A stretch of 64,000 nucleotides of DNA from an uncultured Acidimicrobiia bacterium (lineage in GTDB: Bacteria > Actinomycetota > Acidimicrobiia > Spongiisociales > Spongiisociaceae): positions 2,764,548-2,828,547 of the forward strand of contig OY282370.1 of the NCBI GenBank assembly GCA_958295745.1, in the 5' to 3' direction. Shown piece after piece: positions 1 through 7,626 of the stretch. A program made the position numbers and the translations under genes. Position 1 is the stretch's first letter; the number at the start of each line of letters is the position of its first letter. The notes beneath the pieces are model-generated. The model was given only the letters and a program-made list of their open reading frames with translations. It searched no databases and was not told where the DNA came from.

Positions 1-110
1 TGGGTGAAGGCGGGGTCGATCTCGATCACCCTGTATCGGGCGTCCAGGGCGGCGAGGGCCTCCTGCACGCGCCGGGCGGTGTCGGCGCCTTCCATACGAC
101 CCGATTCCAT
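1..110 (-). CDS. Partial N-terminus of a YbaK-like aminoacyl-tRNA deacylase (probable)
   Basis: Only the first 36 or so codons of this gene lie in the window; it runs off the left edge. The peptide starts MESGRMEG (an internal ATG at 93-95 is an alternative start) and continues ADTARRVQEALAAL, then RYRVIEIDPAFT. This R-V-x-x-A-L-A-A-L and I-E-I-D-P pattern resembles the N-terminus of YbaK/EbsC editing deacylases, which remove mischarged amino acids from tRNA. No catalytic residue is visible. It is divergent to the Trm112-HIT-hydrolase genes to its right, with about 67 bp between the start codons. The family call is inference from a very short fragment. Confidence 0.4.
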   Translation of the reverse strand, partial: MESGRMEGADTARRVQEALAALDARYRVIEIDPAFT

Positions 111-177
111 GACCCGCCAGTCTACCCCGGGAGGCGGCCCGGCCTGTACAGGGAGGCGGCCGGTGTACGATGCGCCC

Positions 178-381
178 ATGCCCATCGACCCGGCCCTGCT
201 CGACATCCTGGTCTGCCCCGCCAGCCTGGCTCCTCTGCGGGAGATCGACGGGGCGCTGATATCCACCGACCCCGCAACCAGGATGCGCTATCGGATCGAC
301 GGAACCATACCGGTCATGCTGGTGGAGGAAGCCGAACAGATGCCGGAAGAAGAATGGAAGGAGGTGATGAGCCGTGGCTGA
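178..381 (+). CDS. Trm112/UPF0434-family small protein, zinc site degenerate
   Basis: This 67-residue protein (MPIDPALLDILVCP...) has the L-L-D-I-L-V-C-P start and the Y-R-I-D-G-x-I-P-V-M-L-V-E-E-A segment typical of Trm112/YcaR proteins, small partners of methyltransferases. Family members usually carry CxxC zinc ligands; here only one cysteine remains (CPASLAPL), so zinc binding is doubtful. The ATG at 178 was chosen because it gives the conserved family N-terminus; the longer reading frame upstream is not protein-like. The end overlaps the GTG start of the HIT gene by 8 bp, indicating translational coupling. Confidence 0.75.
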   Translation: MPIDPALLDILVCPASLAPLREIDGALISTDPATRMRYRIDGTIPVMLVEEAEQMPEEEWKEVMSRG

Positions 382-775
382 CGAGGTGCGAAACGCCGGA
401 GAACCGCAGACGCGAGAACCGCAGACGCAGGGAGGCGGTACCGTCTTCGGGATGATCCTGCGGGGGGAGATCCCGGCCGACATCGTGTACGAGGACGATC
501 TGTCCATCGCGTTCCGGGATATCGCCCCGCAAGCCGATGTCCACGTGCTGGTCATACCCCGGGAACCCATTCGCAGCCTGTCGCACGCCGCCGCCGAACA
601 CCAGGCGCTGCTGGGGCATCTGCTGGGCGTGTGCGCGGCGGTGGCGGCCCGGGAAGGCATCGCCGAGTCCGGATACCGGGTGGTTACCAACATAGGCCGC
701 GACGGAGGGCAGTCGGTCGATCATCTCCACTTCCACGTGCTCGGCGGGCGCTCGATGAGCTGGCCCCCGGGTTGA
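374..775 (+). CDS. HIT-family (HINT-like) nucleotide-binding hydrolase
   Basis: This 133-residue protein of the histidine triad superfamily would hydrolyse nucleoside phosphoramidates or related nucleotides. The triad HLHFHV is near residue 117, and the N-terminal part has the HINT pattern TVFGMILRGEIPADIVYEDD. HINT proteins are usually about 110-140 residues, so it is full length. The GTG at 374 is preferred over the ATG at 452 because the latter would remove the conserved T-V-F segment. The gene overlaps the Trm112-like gene upstream and its stop overlaps the probable TTG start of the next gene (TTGA), so the three look co-transcribed. Confidence 0.9.
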   Translation: MADEVRNAGEPQTREPQTQGGGTVFGMILRGEIPADIVYEDDLSIAFRDIAPQADVHVLVIPREPIRSLSHAAAEHQALLGHLLGVCAAVAAREGIAESGYRVVTNIGRDGGQSVDHLHFHVLGGRSMSWPPG

Positions 776-2592
776 TCCCCCGCCCGCGCCACCGGACGAG
801 GCCCCGCCGCCCGGCTTCCAAAAAGTCCAGGATCGCGGCGGCCGCCTTCGGATTGGTGTTGGCGGCCTGCGGCGGCGGTGCGGAGACGCCCGATCCTCCG
901 GTTTCCACCGCCGGCTCGACTGCTTCGGTCGCCGCCGTTCCTTCGGTCGACGCAACTGCGGCATCGGCGACATCGGCTTCGGTCGCAGATTCGACCGCCC
1001 CAGATTCGATCGCCCCAGATTCGTCCGCCCCAGATTCGACCCTCCCCGCCGGACCGCCCGACGAACCCGACGATCCCGGCTCTCCGCCCGACACCGCCGC
1101 GGCCGCGGCGTCGACGACCGCGGCGGCGCCTTCCGCCGGCCCCCGCAACACCTCCGTCTCGGTGGGAGGGTACGAGGTTTCGTTCACCCTCGATGAGTGC
1201 CCCTTCTTTCCCCCGCCGGGCGTCGAGCCCAGGTGCGGCTACCTGTCCGTCCCGGAGAACCGCGCCCGGCCTGACGAGGCCCGCATCCGGCTGGCGGTGG
1301 CCGTCTTTCCGCCCCGGGCGACCGAGAAATATCCGCCTGCCGTCTACCTCGAGGGCGGCCCCGGCGGCGAAGCCCTCGAGTCCCTGCCCTTCTCCTACGA
1401 AGCTCTGGTGAAACCCCTCGACGCCGAGCGGACGGTGATCGTGTTCGACCAGAGGGGGGTGGGGTTCTCCGAACCGTCCCTGTCCTGCCCGGAGAGCCGC
1501 CGGCTGGTCTTCGATCTGATGGCCGAAGACCTCTCGACCGAAGAGTGGCTGGCCCGTTACGCGGCGGTCATCTACGAATGCCGGGAAACCTGGGTGACCG
1601 GGGGGGCGGACCTCGCCAACTACCACAGCGCCGCTTCGGCGGCCGACGTGGCCGACCTCCGAACAGCGCTCGGATACCCGGAATGGGACCTGTACGGCAT
1701 CTCCTACGGAACCCGCCTAGCCCTGACGGTGATGCGGGATCATCCCGAAGGCGTCCGCAGCGTCGTCCTGGACTCGGCTTCTCCGCCCGAGGTCGACGAT
1801 CTGGCCCGCATCCTGCGGGGCGCGGCCGGCGCTCTGGACGAGCTCTTCTCGGCTTGCGACTCCGATCCCTACTGCAGATCTTCCTACGGGAACCTGGAAT
1901 CGCTCCTGTTCTCGGAGGTGGACCGGCTGAACGCCTCGCCGGTCGAGATACAGGTATTCGACTATTTCCCGCCCTTCGATGTCTACCCCGCCCTGCTGGA
2001 CGGCGATACCCTCCTCGCCCTGGTGTTCCAGGCCCTCTACGCGGAGTGGTTGTTCCCGGAGGTTCCCAAGATGCTGACCGACATACGGGACGGGCGGTAC
2101 ACCGGCGCCGAGGAGATGCTGTCGTTGTTCCTGGCCAACGACGCCTTCTTCTCGATCGGCCAGTTCCTGTCGGTGCGGTGCCGCGAGAGTGTGCCCTTCA
2201 CCGATCCCGCCCTGGTGCGCTCGGAGCGCCAGACGTACCCCCGGCTGGCATCCCTGGTGGAAGGCTCGCTGGTCCAGTCGGAATACGCCTTCGCGTTCTG
2301 TGAGCTGTGGGGCGCCGGAGAGGCCGGTCCGATCGAGAACCAACCGGTGACGAGCGCCATCCCCACTCTGGTGGCGGCGGGCCGTTTCGACCCGATCACA
2401 CCGCCGGACTTCGGACGGCAGACCGCCGAACACCTGGAGAACGCCTGGTTCGTGGAGTTCCCCACCCTGGCCCATGGAGTCACGACCGTGGAGGGCTGCC
2501 CCCGGTCGATCATGCTCGCGTTCCTAGCCGACCCGAGCACCGAACCCGACACCGCCTGCATCGCGGATATGCCGGATATCAGTTTCCTCTGA
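772..2592 (+). CDS. Secreted lipoprotein alpha/beta hydrolase with TAP-like C-terminal domain
   Basis: This predicted lipoprotein of about 606 residues is an alpha/beta hydrolase related to actinobacterial tripeptidyl aminopeptidases. With the TTG at 772 the protein starts with an arginine-rich n-region, a hydrophobic stretch and a lipobox LAAC followed by GGG, then a long Ala/Ser/Pro/Asp linker containing repeated (S/A)PDS units. The nucleophile elbow is YGISYGTRLAL; the late motifs AAGRFDPITPP and TLAHGVTT supply candidate Asp and His of the triad. An open frame continues upstream to 631 but overlaps the HIT gene and is not protein-like. Substrate is unknown; extracellular peptides are likely from the family. 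Confidence 0.85.
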   Translation: MIPRPRHRTRPRRPASKKSRIAAAAFGLVLAACGGGAETPDPPVSTAGSTASVAAVPSVDATAASATSASVADSTAPDSIAPDSSAPDSTLPAGPPDEPDDPGSPPDTAAAAASTTAAAPSAGPRNTSVSVGGYEVSFTLDECPFFPPPGVEPRCGYLSVPENRARPDEARIRLAVAVFPPRATEKYPPAVYLEGGPGGEALESLPFSYEALVKPLDAERTVIVFDQRGVGFSEPSLSCPESRRLVFDLMAEDLSTEEWLARYAAVIYECRETWVTGGADLANYHSAASAADVADLRTALGYPEWDLYGISYGTRLALTVMRDHPEGVRSVVLDSASPPEVDDLARILRGAAGALDELFSACDSDPYCRSSYGNLESLLFSEVDRLNASPVEIQVFDYFPPFDVYPALLDGDTLLALVFQALYAEWLFPEVPKMLTDIRDGRYTGAEEMLSLFLANDAFFSIGQFLSVRCRESVPFTDPALVRSERQTYPRLASLVEGSLVQSEYAFAFCELWGAGEAGPIENQPVTSAIPTLVAAGRFDPITPPDFGRQTAEHLENAWFVEFPTLAHGVTTVEGCPRSIMLAFLADPSTEPDTACIADMPDISFL

Positions 2593-2634
2593 GCCGCCGG
2601 CGAAGACGAAGAAAAGATTCGGACAACAATGGTC

Positions 2635-2909
2635 TTGAATCCGTCACACACCCATGAGATACTGACGATGTATCCAGAACGATACGAAATATCACCGCCG
2701 TTCCGGACTGCGGTGATCGAACAGCCCGCCCGCGGGGCCTCCGAAGACGGCGGCAACCCGCCAGGGCAGGCAACCTAGCCGAGCGACCGAACAAGTCGGG
2801 TGCGGCCCGGGCCCACGCGCCCCCGCGCCCACAACTCTTATCTGGTGGTGGAGGCGGGGGCAGGGCCCGGCGAAGCCGGGCGGAAGGCGGCGAAGAACGC
2901 GAAAAACGG
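2635..2909 (+). repeat. Dispersed promoter-palindrome-hairpin element, copy 1
   Basis: First of six copies of one intergenic element. It has a sigma-70-like promoter: TTGAAT at 2635-2640, a 17-bp spacer and GATACT at 2658-2663. An 8+8 bp palindrome (ATCACCGC / GCGGTGAT, 2691-2717) follows, then a GC-rich box containing GGGCCCACGCGCCC, the segment GGTGGTGGAGGCGGGGGCAG and a perfect hairpin CCCGGC-GAA-GCCGGG at 2866-2880. It ends with CGCGAAAAAC. No convincing reading frame fits all copies. It may be a small RNA gene or a mobile noncoding repeat. It lies in the 882-bp gap between the hydrolase and the PotD-like gene; 3237-3474 at the end of that gap shows nothing recognisable. Confidence 0.75.
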
Positions 2910-3066
2910 GGTCGAGGACGGGTCGAGGACGGGGCGGCGGTCGAGGACGGGCGGCCTGTTCTCGGGGGTTGTTCTCTCTGGTTCCTGGAAAGGTCCCGCC
3001 CAAACGACCCAGGACCCTGAAAGTCGGCCAGGGTCTCGGGGGGTGTTCTCTCTGGTTCCTGGAGAG
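2910..3066. repeat. Short tandem and direct repeats downstream of element copy 1
   Basis: Three near-identical GTCGAGGACGG units lie between about 2911 and 2951. They are followed by a 33-bp direct repeat at 2960-2992 and 3034-3066 (starting TCTCGGGGG and ending CCTGGA(A/G)AG, 2-3 differences). The two long units are separated by 41 bp containing no recognisable gene. This looks like local duplication; function unknown. Confidence 0.6.
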
Positions 3067-3096
3067 TGGGTAACGGGGGGGCGAAGTACAGTCAGA

Positions 3097-3236
3097 GGGT
3101 GCGTCGGATAGGCGCTCACCTGGGGATACACTGCTTGCGACGGTTGATGAGCCCACAGCCATAGCCAGGGGTTCCGAGCCGGATACTGAACGACGTTACG
3201 AACAGGGGCGGTCGCGGTCTGCCTATCCGCGCACCC
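3097..3236 (+). ncRNA. Candidate structured RNA bounded by a 16-bp inverted repeat
   Basis: The segment is closed by an inverted repeat: GGGTGCGTCGGATAGGC at 3097-3113 and GCCTATCCGCGCACCC at 3221-3236 pair over 16 bp with one bulged T. An inner GCGAC/GTCGC pair extends the fold. A -10-like TACAGT at 3087-3092 would place a transcription start at about 3099, almost exactly at the first base of the stem, and a T-rich stretch follows the 3' arm. No good -35 is visible. The SRP, RNase P and tmRNA signature motifs are absent. It could instead be a MITE-like insertion. No other copy was noticed in the window. Confidence 0.4.
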
Positions 3237-3474
3237 TTCTAGCTTCGTTTTCTGGCAATATCCCGGTGCGGCGGGCGCCGGATCTCGCTCGGGGATATAG
3301 CGGGGGTCTCACCGGAGGCGCCGCTCGTGAACCCTGGCATGCGAGATGAACATATCGGCGGCGGTCGTAGAATGCGGGTCTCGCGAGCCGCGGGCCGGCG
3401 CGTCGTGTCGGTGATGCCGAACCGCCCCTGCGCGGGGCCGCGTGGTCAACCCCTACCAGGGACAGCAAAACCCC

Positions 3475-4617
3475 ATGTTCACATCTGCCTACTCGAGAGA
3501 ACGGCCGCCCCGTCGTCGAGGGCGCCGGAGGACGGCCGCCGCGTTGGCCCTGCTCGTCCTGTTCACGGGCGCCTGCGGAGCGGCGCAGAACGGGCCGGAG
3601 GCCCCGCCGCGGCCTGTCTGCGCGGCGGGCCAGATCGACGGGGAGGTGATCCTGCTCTCCGGACCGGGCCAGATATCCCCCCGGGTGGTGGAGCAGTTCG
3701 AGAGGCGCTACGGCGTGGACGTGGTGGATCTCACCTACGAATCCGAGGGCGACTTGCTTTCCCGGGTCACGGCCGGCGCCGACGATTTCGACGTCATCCT
3801 GCTCACCGACTATCTGGTGGACGTCCTGCGGCGCGGCGGGGACTTGTTCCCGCTCGACCCCATCGCGCTCCCGGGAGCGGCCAACCTGGATCCCAAGTTC
3901 GCTCCGGCGGTGGACGAATCCGAGGAGTTCTATTCGGTTCCCATGGTTTGGGGCACTGTGGGGGTCGGTCTGAACGTCAACGTGGTCGGCCCGGATGTCG
4001 AACCGACCTGGGGGATGGTGTTCGACACCTATCAAACCTGGATCTACGCGGGGCGGGTCTCCCTGCTCGACGACGGCCGCCAAGTGCTGGCCGCGGCCAT
4101 GCTCTACCTCGGATATTCACCCAACTCGGCCGACCGGACGCAGGTGCGCATGGCCGCCGATCTGGTGGCGGCGGCCCGGGCCCATCTGGGCGGCTTCGAC
4201 TCGGAGAGCTACGTCCCCAGGCTGGTGGAGGGCGTGTTCGACGTAGTGCAGGGGAGGTCGGACGAGTTCATCGAGGCTCTCCCCGACGACACCGCCGACT
4301 TTCGTTACGTCATCCCCCGCGAGGGCGCCGTCGCCTGGGTGGACAACATGGTGGTTCCCACCACCTCCCGGCATCCGTGCAGCGCCCATTCGTTCATAGA
4401 TTTCGTCCTGGAACCGAGGATCGGGGCGGAGGTGGCGAACTACTCCAAGGCGGCCACGCCCAACCTGGCGGCCGTTCAGCACGTACTCCCGGAGCTGGCG
4501 GCCGATCCGAGCATCTACCCGCCTCCTGAGGTGCTGGACCGCCTGGAGCTGCTGGTCTACAACGAAGACCTCGACCGCCTGTACGCGGAGGAGTTCATAC
4601 CCCTGGAACCGGCCTGA
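3475..4617 (+). CDS. PotD-like ABC transporter substrate-binding lipoprotein (polyamine type)
   Basis: This protein of about 380 residues resembles spermidine/putrescine-binding proteins that deliver polyamines or similar cations to an ABC permease. An arginine-rich start leads to a hydrophobic segment ending in a lipobox FTGAC. Typical two-lobe binding-protein sequences follow, such as DFDVILLTDYLVD, VPMVWGTVGVGLN and VAWVDNMVVPTTS. The ATG at 3475 is preferred to the GTG at 3442 because it begins right before the signal peptide. No ATPase or permease gene is adjacent, so it is an orphan binding protein here. The ligand is inferred only from the family. Confidence 0.8.
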   Translation: MFTSAYSRERPPRRRGRRRTAAALALLVLFTGACGAAQNGPEAPPRPVCAAGQIDGEVILLSGPGQISPRVVEQFERRYGVDVVDLTYESEGDLLSRVTAGADDFDVILLTDYLVDVLRRGGDLFPLDPIALPGAANLDPKFAPAVDESEEFYSVPMVWGTVGVGLNVNVVGPDVEPTWGMVFDTYQTWIYAGRVSLLDDGRQVLAAAMLYLGYSPNSADRTQVRMAADLVAAARAHLGGFDSESYVPRLVEGVFDVVQGRSDEFIEALPDDTADFRYVIPREGAVAWVDNMVVPTTSRHPCSAHSFIDFVLEPRIGAEVANYSKAATPNLAAVQHVLPELAADPSIYPPPEVLDRLELLVYNEDLDRLYAEEFIPLEPA

Positions 4618-4702
4618 TCGCTCTGATCCCGCCCCGCCGAATATCCCCTGTACACCCCCGCCCGGAACCTCCGGAACGGGCCGTTGCCGGTATGCTGGAG
4701 GG

Positions 4703-5413
4703 GTGGCCGCCACGGTTCCCAGACTCCGCCCAGCCTTGAGGGGCCGCGCCCCCAACCTGGCCGTGGAGAAGCGCCTGTGGGGGATGGGGAACGAAGTGGT
4801 GGCGGGGGTGGACGAGGTGGGCCGGGGCGCCTGGGCCGGGCCCCTGACGGTAGGTGCGGCCGTCGTGCCGAAAGACCGGCGCATCTACAAGCTGCGGGAC
4901 TCGAAGATGCTGACCGAGGACGAACGCGAGGCGCTCTTCGACCGGGTGGCGGAATGGTGCACGAGGTGGGCGGTCGGGCACGCCAGCCACGAGGAATGCG
5001 ACCGGCTCGGCATGTCGGATGCGCAGCGCCTGGCCGCCCGCCGGGCCCTCGACGCCCTGGGAACGGCGCCCGACCGGATACTGATCGACGGGCGGTGGGA
5101 CTTCGTGGGGGGCGGCGGCACGATCCGGCTGGTCAGGGGGGACGCCACGTCCCTTACCATCTCGGCGGCTTCCATACTGGCCAAGGTGGTGCGCGACCGG
5201 ATCATGCGCGGCCTCGCCCCCTCCTACCCGAACTACTGTTTCGAGGCCAACAAGGGCTACCCCTGCCCCAGGCACAAGTCGGCGCTCCAGGCCTGGGGGC
5301 CTTCCAGCATCCACCGGCGCAGCTGGGTGTTCATGGACCACCTGCCCTGGACGGGCGTCCCCCGATTCATCAGGCCCGACCCGCAGGGATCCCTCTTCGA
5401 CACCGGGCAGTAG
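4703..5413 (+). CDS. rnhB: Ribonuclease HII
   Basis: RNase HII cuts the RNA strand of RNA-DNA hybrids and removes misincorporated ribonucleotides. The protein has about 236 residues. The active-site start GVDEVGRGAWAGPL, the DSKMLTEDERE motif, the ILIDGRWDF region and the SLTISAASILAKVVRDR helix are all present. The GTG at 4703 gives the N-terminal PNLAVEKRLW segment common in actinobacterial homologues; the possible ribosome-binding sequence GGAGG is very close to it, so the start is not certain. It converges with the hydrolase gene ending at 5505. Confidence 0.93.
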   Translation: MAATVPRLRPALRGRAPNLAVEKRLWGMGNEVVAGVDEVGRGAWAGPLTVGAAVVPKDRRIYKLRDSKMLTEDEREALFDRVAEWCTRWAVGHASHEECDRLGMSDAQRLAARRALDALGTAPDRILIDGRWDFVGGGGTIRLVRGDATSLTISAASILAKVVRDRIMRGLAPSYPNYCFEANKGYPCPRHKSALQAWGPSSIHRRSWVFMDHLPWTGVPRFIRPDPQGSLFDTGQ

Positions 5414-5504
5414 AAAAACCGAGGAACCGCTACTGCGAACCCCGGGGACGGCGGACCTCCCGCCGAGGCGGGCGGCCGGATGAACATCGGGGGTGACCTC
5501 GGAA

Positions 5505-6299
5505 CTACCCGTCCAGGTGGGCGGCGATGGCGTCGATCACCGGATCGGGCTGTTCGACGATCATGATATGGCCGGCCCCTTCGATCACCGCCTCGGTGAA
5601 ATCCGCCAGACGGCGGCGGAGTGGGTCGGCGGCCCGGCGCGGCGTCATCACATCGAGCGATCCGCTGATCAGCAGCACCGGGCAGCGGACCGAGGCGGCG
5701 GCTCGTTTCCCGCCGGCGTAGTCGTTGCAGGCGCGGAGGTCCGCGGCCAGCACCCCCGGCTTCGACCGCTCCCAGAGCCGTATGGCCGATCCCATCATCC
5801 AGATGCCGGGGGTCCGGTGCCCGCCCAGGTGGGAGGTCCGCCCGTGGCCCCAGGAGGCCATCAGCTCGTAGGCGAGGCGGTCGCCCGCTTCGGCGGCCGC
5901 CGTGAGGGCGGGATGTACGGGGATGGCGGCGGCGGGGCCCGCCATCGTCAGCGTCGCCGCCTTGTCCGGGTGGCGGGCGGCCATATCCAGCCCGATCAGC
6001 CCCCCCATCGAATGGCCGACCAGATGGGCCCTCTCGTATCCGGCGGCCTCGATCAGGGCCGCCGCCCAGTCTGCGTACTCCTCGATCGAGGAGCAGGGGC
6101 GGCCTTCGGAGCCTCCATGTCCGGGCAGGTCGACCGCCAAGACCGAATATCCCCGGTGGGAGAAATAGCGGGTCTGCAGCTGCCACACCGTCTTGTCGAG
6201 GGCGGCGCCGTGTAAGAACAGCACCAGCGGCAGCCCGGGGGCGGGGGGCCGCCCGCCGGTGGTGGCGGCGACCCGGGCGCCCCCGACCGTCAGCTCCAT
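5505..6299 (-). CDS. Alpha/beta-fold hydrolase
   Basis: This cytoplasmic alpha/beta hydrolase has about 264 residues and no signal peptide. The oxyanion-hole motif FLHGAA, the nucleophile elbow LVGHSMGG, the acid motif GSLDVMTP and the histidine motif GAGHIMIVEQP are in the usual order. The ATG at 6299 follows the upstream sulfhydrylase gene by 14 bp, so it is the last gene of a four-gene minus-strand operon (10545 to 5505). The substrate cannot be read from sequence. Its place after two homoserine/cysteine-handling PLP enzymes suggests an ester or thioester intermediate, but this is inference. Confidence 0.85.
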   Translation of the reverse strand: MELTVGGARVAATTGGRPPAPGLPLVLFLHGAALDKTVWQLQTRYFSHRGYSVLAVDLPGHGGSEGRPCSSIEEYADWAAALIEAAGYERAHLVGHSMGGLIGLDMAARHPDKAATLTMAGPAAAIPVHPALTAAAEAGDRLAYELMASWGHGRTSHLGGHRTPGIWMMGSAIRLWERSKPGVLAADLRACNDYAGGKRAAASVRCPVLLISGSLDVMTPRRAADPLRRRLADFTEAVIEGAGHIMIVEQPDPVIDAIAAHLDG

Positions 6300-6313
6300 G
6301 CCTGCCCCGCCGC

Positions 6314-7612
6314 CTACGCCCTGCGGCGGGAGGCCCGCAAGGCCTGGGCGAGGTCGTCGATGAGGTCGTCCGGGTCCTCCAGGCCCACCGACAGCCGGAT
6401 CAGGTCCTCCCCGACCCCCGCCCGGGCCAGCTGGGCCGCGTCCATGGTGGCGTGGGTGGTGGAGGCGGGGTGGATCACCAGAGACCTGGCGTCGCCCACG
6501 TTGGCCAGATGGGAGAACACCCTGAGCCGCTCGATGAACCTGGGCGCCGCTTCCCGTCCGCCCTCGATCCCGAAGGCCAGGACGGCGCCGCAGCCCTCGG
6601 GCATCAGCCGGGCCGCCCGCTCGCGGTCGGGGTGGTCGTCCAGCTCCGGGTAGCTGATCCAGGCCACCTCGCCCCGTTCCGAGAGGAACCGCACCACGCG
6701 CCGGGTGTTCTCGATGTGCTTCTGCATCCGGATGGCCAGGGTTTCTACGCCCTGCAGGATGTAGAAGGCGTTCTGGGGCGCCAGGGGGGCGCCGAAGTCC
6801 CTCAGCCCTTCGACCCTGGCCCGGACGATGAAGGCCTGCGTGCCGAACTCCTCCGTGAACCGCAGGCCGTGATAGCTGGGATAGGGTTCGGTGAGGGTCG
6901 GGAAACGCCCGGAGGCCTCCCAATCGAAGGTGCCCCCGTCGATCAGGGCCCCTCCGATCGCCGCCCCGTGCCCTCCTATGAACTTGGTGATCGAGTGGTG
7001 CACCAGATCCACCCCCCATTCGATCGGCCTGAACAGGTAGGGGGTGGCGAAGGTGTTGTCGAGCATGAAGGGCACCCCGGCGGCGTGGGCGATCTCGGCC
7101 ACCGCCTCCACGTCCATGATCTCGAGGCCGGGGTTGCCCAGGGTCTCCCCGTACACGAGGCGGGTCTCGGGGCGGATGGCGTCCCGGAATCCGTCCGTGT
7201 CCCTCGGATGGACGAAGGTGGTGTCTATCCCGAAGCGGGGGAGGGTGACCGCCAGCAGGTTGTTGGACCCTCCGTAGAGGGAAGAGGACGAGACGATGTG
7301 GCCTCCGCTGCCCGTCAGTGTGGACACCGCCAGGAAGAGGGCCGCCATGCCGGAGGCGGCGGCGACCGCCCCGACCCCGCCCTCCAGCGCCGCCAGGCGT
7401 TCTTCGAGGACCGCCGCGGTGGGGTTCGATATACGGCTGTAGATGTGGCCCTGGCGTTCGAGGTTGAACAGCCCCGCCGCGTGCTCCACGTCCCGGAACA
7501 CGAACGAGGTGGTCTGGTATATCGGGACGGCCCGCGCCCCGAAGTCCGAGTCGGGGTGCTGGCCGGCGTGGATTCCCAGCGTGTCGAAGTTCAGGAACTT
7601 GGGGTCGGCCAT
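6314..7612 (-). CDS. metY: O-acetylhomoserine aminocarboxypropyltransferase (sulfhydrylase), PLP enzyme
   Basis: This 432-residue PLP-dependent Cys/Met-metabolism enzyme would convert O-acetylhomoserine plus sulfide (or a thiol) to homocysteine. The start LGIHAGQHPD, the motif PIYQTTSFVF and the Schiff-base lysine region HSITKFIGGHG are clear. The length of about 430 residues and the C-terminal HPASTTHATMD stretch fit the MetY class rather than the 380-residue MetB class. The ATG at 7612 has GGGAGA 7-10 bp upstream. It lies 14 bp after the acyl-CoA dehydrogenase gene in the same operon. Confidence 0.92.
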   Translation of the reverse strand: MADPKFLNFDTLGIHAGQHPDSDFGARAVPIYQTTSFVFRDVEHAAGLFNLERQGHIYSRISNPTAAVLEERLAALEGGVGAVAAASGMAALFLAVSTLTGSGGHIVSSSSLYGGSNNLLAVTLPRFGIDTTFVHPRDTDGFRDAIRPETRLVYGETLGNPGLEIMDVEAVAEIAHAAGVPFMLDNTFATPYLFRPIEWGVDLVHHSITKFIGGHGAAIGGALIDGGTFDWEASGRFPTLTEPYPSYHGLRFTEEFGTQAFIVRARVEGLRDFGAPLAPQNAFYILQGVETLAIRMQKHIENTRRVVRFLSERGEVAWISYPELDDHPDRERAARLMPEGCGAVLAFGIEGGREAAPRFIERLRVFSHLANVGDARSLVIHPASTTHATMDAAQLARAGVGEDLIRLSVGLEDPDDLIDDLAQALRASRRRA

Positions 7613-7626
7613 ATGATCTCCCGTGG

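Noticed and set aside
2910-3066. Repeats considered as a CRISPR array
   Set aside because: Only two long units, no regular spacers and no cas genes in the window.
2692-3162. Minus-strand reading frames across element copies with a similar peptide (FAGPCPRLHHQ)
   Set aside because: The likeness follows from the conserved GC-rich DNA; frames shift between copies 1/2 and 3/4, starts are not conserved and composition is Pro/Arg-rich, so coding is unlikely.
3097-3236. Identity of the 140-nt inverted-repeat segment as SRP RNA, 5S rRNA, RNase P or tmRNA
   Set aside because: The SRP GGAAGGxAGCAGC motif, 5S loop sequences, RNase P P4 and tmRNA ends are not present.
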